This document shows, piece after piece, positions 8,016 through 8,576 of a DNA stretch of 8,576 nucleotides; position 1 is the stretch's first letter, and the number at the start of each line of letters is the position of its first letter. Under the pieces are notes generated by a model, which saw only the letters and a program-made list of their open reading frames with translations, was not told the DNA's origin and did not search any database. The stretch spans positions 1-8,576 of the forward strand of contig JAFAGU010000283.1 of NCBI GenBank assembly GCA_019237595.1. The letters are read 5' to 3'. The position numbers were made by a program, and so were the translations under genes. The DNA is from Betaproteobacteria bacterium. GTDB lineage: Bacteria > Pseudomonadota > Gammaproteobacteria > Burkholderiales > SG8-39.

Positions 8016-8324
8016 TCAGTTCGCGACGCAGGCCGGGCACGCGCCGGCGCCGCAAGCGGCCGATTCGGTGCTTCCGCCGGTCTTCGTGTCCGGCGTCGAT
8101 TCGGTCTTGGCCTCGCCAGGCTTCTCGGCGGGCTTCTTGCCGCCCGACTTGAAGTCGGTGGCATACCAGCCGCTTCCCTTCAGCTGGAAGCCGGCGGCGC
8201 TGAGGAGTTTCTTGTAGGCGGCCTTGCCGCAGGAGGGGCAGGCGGCGAGCGGCGCTTCGCTCGCCTTCTGCAGGTGCTCTTCCTGGTGGCCGCAGGCCTC
8301 GCAGCGGTATTCGTAGATCGGCAT
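8016..8324 (-). CDS. FmdB-family zinc ribbon protein
   Basis: This 102-residue protein begins with the FmdB/CxxC-CxxC regulatory-type zinc ribbon: MPIYEYRCEACG then CPSCG, with Cys8, Cys11, Cys29 and Cys32 placed to bind one zinc. The family was named from a putative formamidase regulator, but the function of most members is unknown. After the ribbon come GFQLKGSGWYATDF (about 45-58), which is usual in the family, a low-complexity Lys/Glu/Thr/Gly linker, and a C-terminal tail with three more cysteines (Cys91, Cys96, Cys99). The ATG at 8324 has a fair Shine-Dalgarno (GGAAGAG, about 8 bases upstream). A likely -10 box lies at 8353-8348 and a strong terminator follows the stop, so this gene can be a transcription unit of its own between ssb and the aspS operon. 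Confidence 0.93.
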   Translation of the reverse strand: MPIYEYRCEACGHQEEHLQKASEAPLAACPSCGKAAYKKLLSAAGFQLKGSGWYATDFKSGGKKPAEKPGEAKTESTPDTKTGGSTESAACGAGACPACVAN

Positions 8325-8347
8325 GTGGGTTCTCTTCCAGGGCGGCG

Positions 8348-8353
8348 ATTATA
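8348..8353 (-). promoter_or_regulatory. Probable -10 box for the FmdB-family gene, inside a palindrome
   Basis: A perfect TATAAT occurs on the minus strand 24 bases upstream of the ATG at 8324, allowing a short leader of about 17 bases that contains the GGAAGAG ribosome site. It lies within the 15-base inverted repeat GGCGAT-ATA-ATCGCC (8358-8344). No recognisable -35 hexamer is found at 16-18 bases; that space is occupied by the hairpin after ssb. An activator, or an operator on the palindrome, could explain this, but only the -10 match is actually seen. Confidence 0.5.
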
Positions 8354-8359
8354 TCGCCT

Positions 8360-8382
8360 GGCGCCCCGACACTCGGGGCGCC
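8360..8382 (-). terminator. Hairpin after ssb, possible terminator
   Basis: GGCGCCCCGA and TCGGGGCGCC form a perfect 10-bp stem around a 3-base loop, starting 20 bases after the ssb stop. The position and strength suggest a transcription end, but there is no U-tract on the minus side (AGGCGATATAAT follows). It may act as a Rho-assisted end or an mRNA 3' stabiliser instead. On the plus side TTTT follows only after an 8-base gap. Confidence 0.55.
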
Positions 8383-8401
8383 GCGCCGATTTTCAAGCCG
8401 G

Positions 8402-8576
8402 CTAGAACGGGATGTCGTCTTCCATGTCGTCGAACTTGCCCGGCTTCTTGGCCGCGCTGCCGGCCTCGGCCGCCTTCGGCGCGGCGCGGGGCGCGGACGC
8501 GCCCGCGTCCTCGCGAGGCGCGCCGCCGCCCTCTCTTCGGCCCAGCATCTGCATCACGTCGCCCCGGATCTCGGTC
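8402..8576 (-). CDS. ssb: Single-stranded DNA-binding protein, C-terminal part
   Basis: The last 57 codons and the stop of ssb are present; the gene continues beyond the right edge. SSB coats single-stranded DNA during replication and repair and recruits partners through its tail. The visible part starts TEIRGDVMQMLGRRE, which is the end of the OB-fold (the DNA-binding core), then a disordered linker rich in Ala, Pro, Gly and Arg (about 30 residues), and the acidic tip FDDMEDDIPF. The DDIPF ending is the near-invariant partner-binding motif of bacterial SSB, so the identification is firm despite the truncation. The linker here is short and Ala/Pro-rich rather than Gln/Gly-rich as in E. coli. 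A strong hairpin follows the stop. Confidence 0.95.
   Translation of the reverse strand, partial: TEIRGDVMQMLGRREGGGAPREDAGASAPRAAPKAAEAGSAAKKPGKFDDMEDDIPF

Overview
The window is dense, GC-rich chromosomal DNA of a proteobacterium, most likely a betaproteobacterium. The grounds are the SSB tail ending in DDIPF, the gene order ssb - FmdB-type zinc ribbon - DUF502 membrane protein - aspS, the NudB variant with a longer spacing in its Nudix box, and an AspRS with non-discriminating signature residues. The organism assignment rests on pattern recognition and no search was run. Almost every base is coding. The only gaps worth naming are 161-233 (a divergent start region), 7960-8015 (a terminator) and 8325-8401 (a hairpin and a promoter). 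There are no RNA genes, insertion sequences or CRISPR arrays.

Left part (1-1860). A membrane protein leaves the window on the minus strand with a very strong ribosome binding site. Diverging from it is a plus-strand trio joined by 4-base start/stop overlaps: a hotdog-fold acyl-CoA thioesterase, a MaoC-like hydratase and a ComB-family (2-phosphosulfolactate phosphatase) protein. The first two belong to acyl-CoA chemistry. The ComB homologue is out of its textbook coenzyme M setting.

Right part (8576 down to 1857, all minus strand, in transcription order): the 3' end of ssb; an FmdB-family zinc ribbon protein with its own likely promoter and a clean intrinsic terminator; then an uninterrupted run of DUF502 membrane protein, aspS, a secreted guanyl-specific ribonuclease of the RNase Sa/barnase type, its barstar-type inhibitor, nudB, a SRPBCC/START-like protein with a signal peptide, an endonuclease/exonuclease/phosphatase-family protein (YbhP-like) and a ClsB-type cardiolipin synthase. 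Genes in this run overlap or sit within about 13 bases of each other, so they are probably one operon. It mixes tRNA charging, folate biosynthesis (NudB), membrane lipid synthesis (ClsB with YbhP, neighbours also in E. coli) and a ribonuclease/inhibitor pair. The run meets comB tail to tail on a shared CTAG that supplies both stop codons.

The points most worth following up are the ribonuclease/barstar cassette inside a housekeeping aspS-nudB operon, the terminator with an overlapping competing hairpin just before the DUF502-aspS start, the ComB homologue attached to an acyl-CoA gene pair, and the exported SRPBCC protein joined to the YbhP-ClsB pair. No clearly new system is evident.
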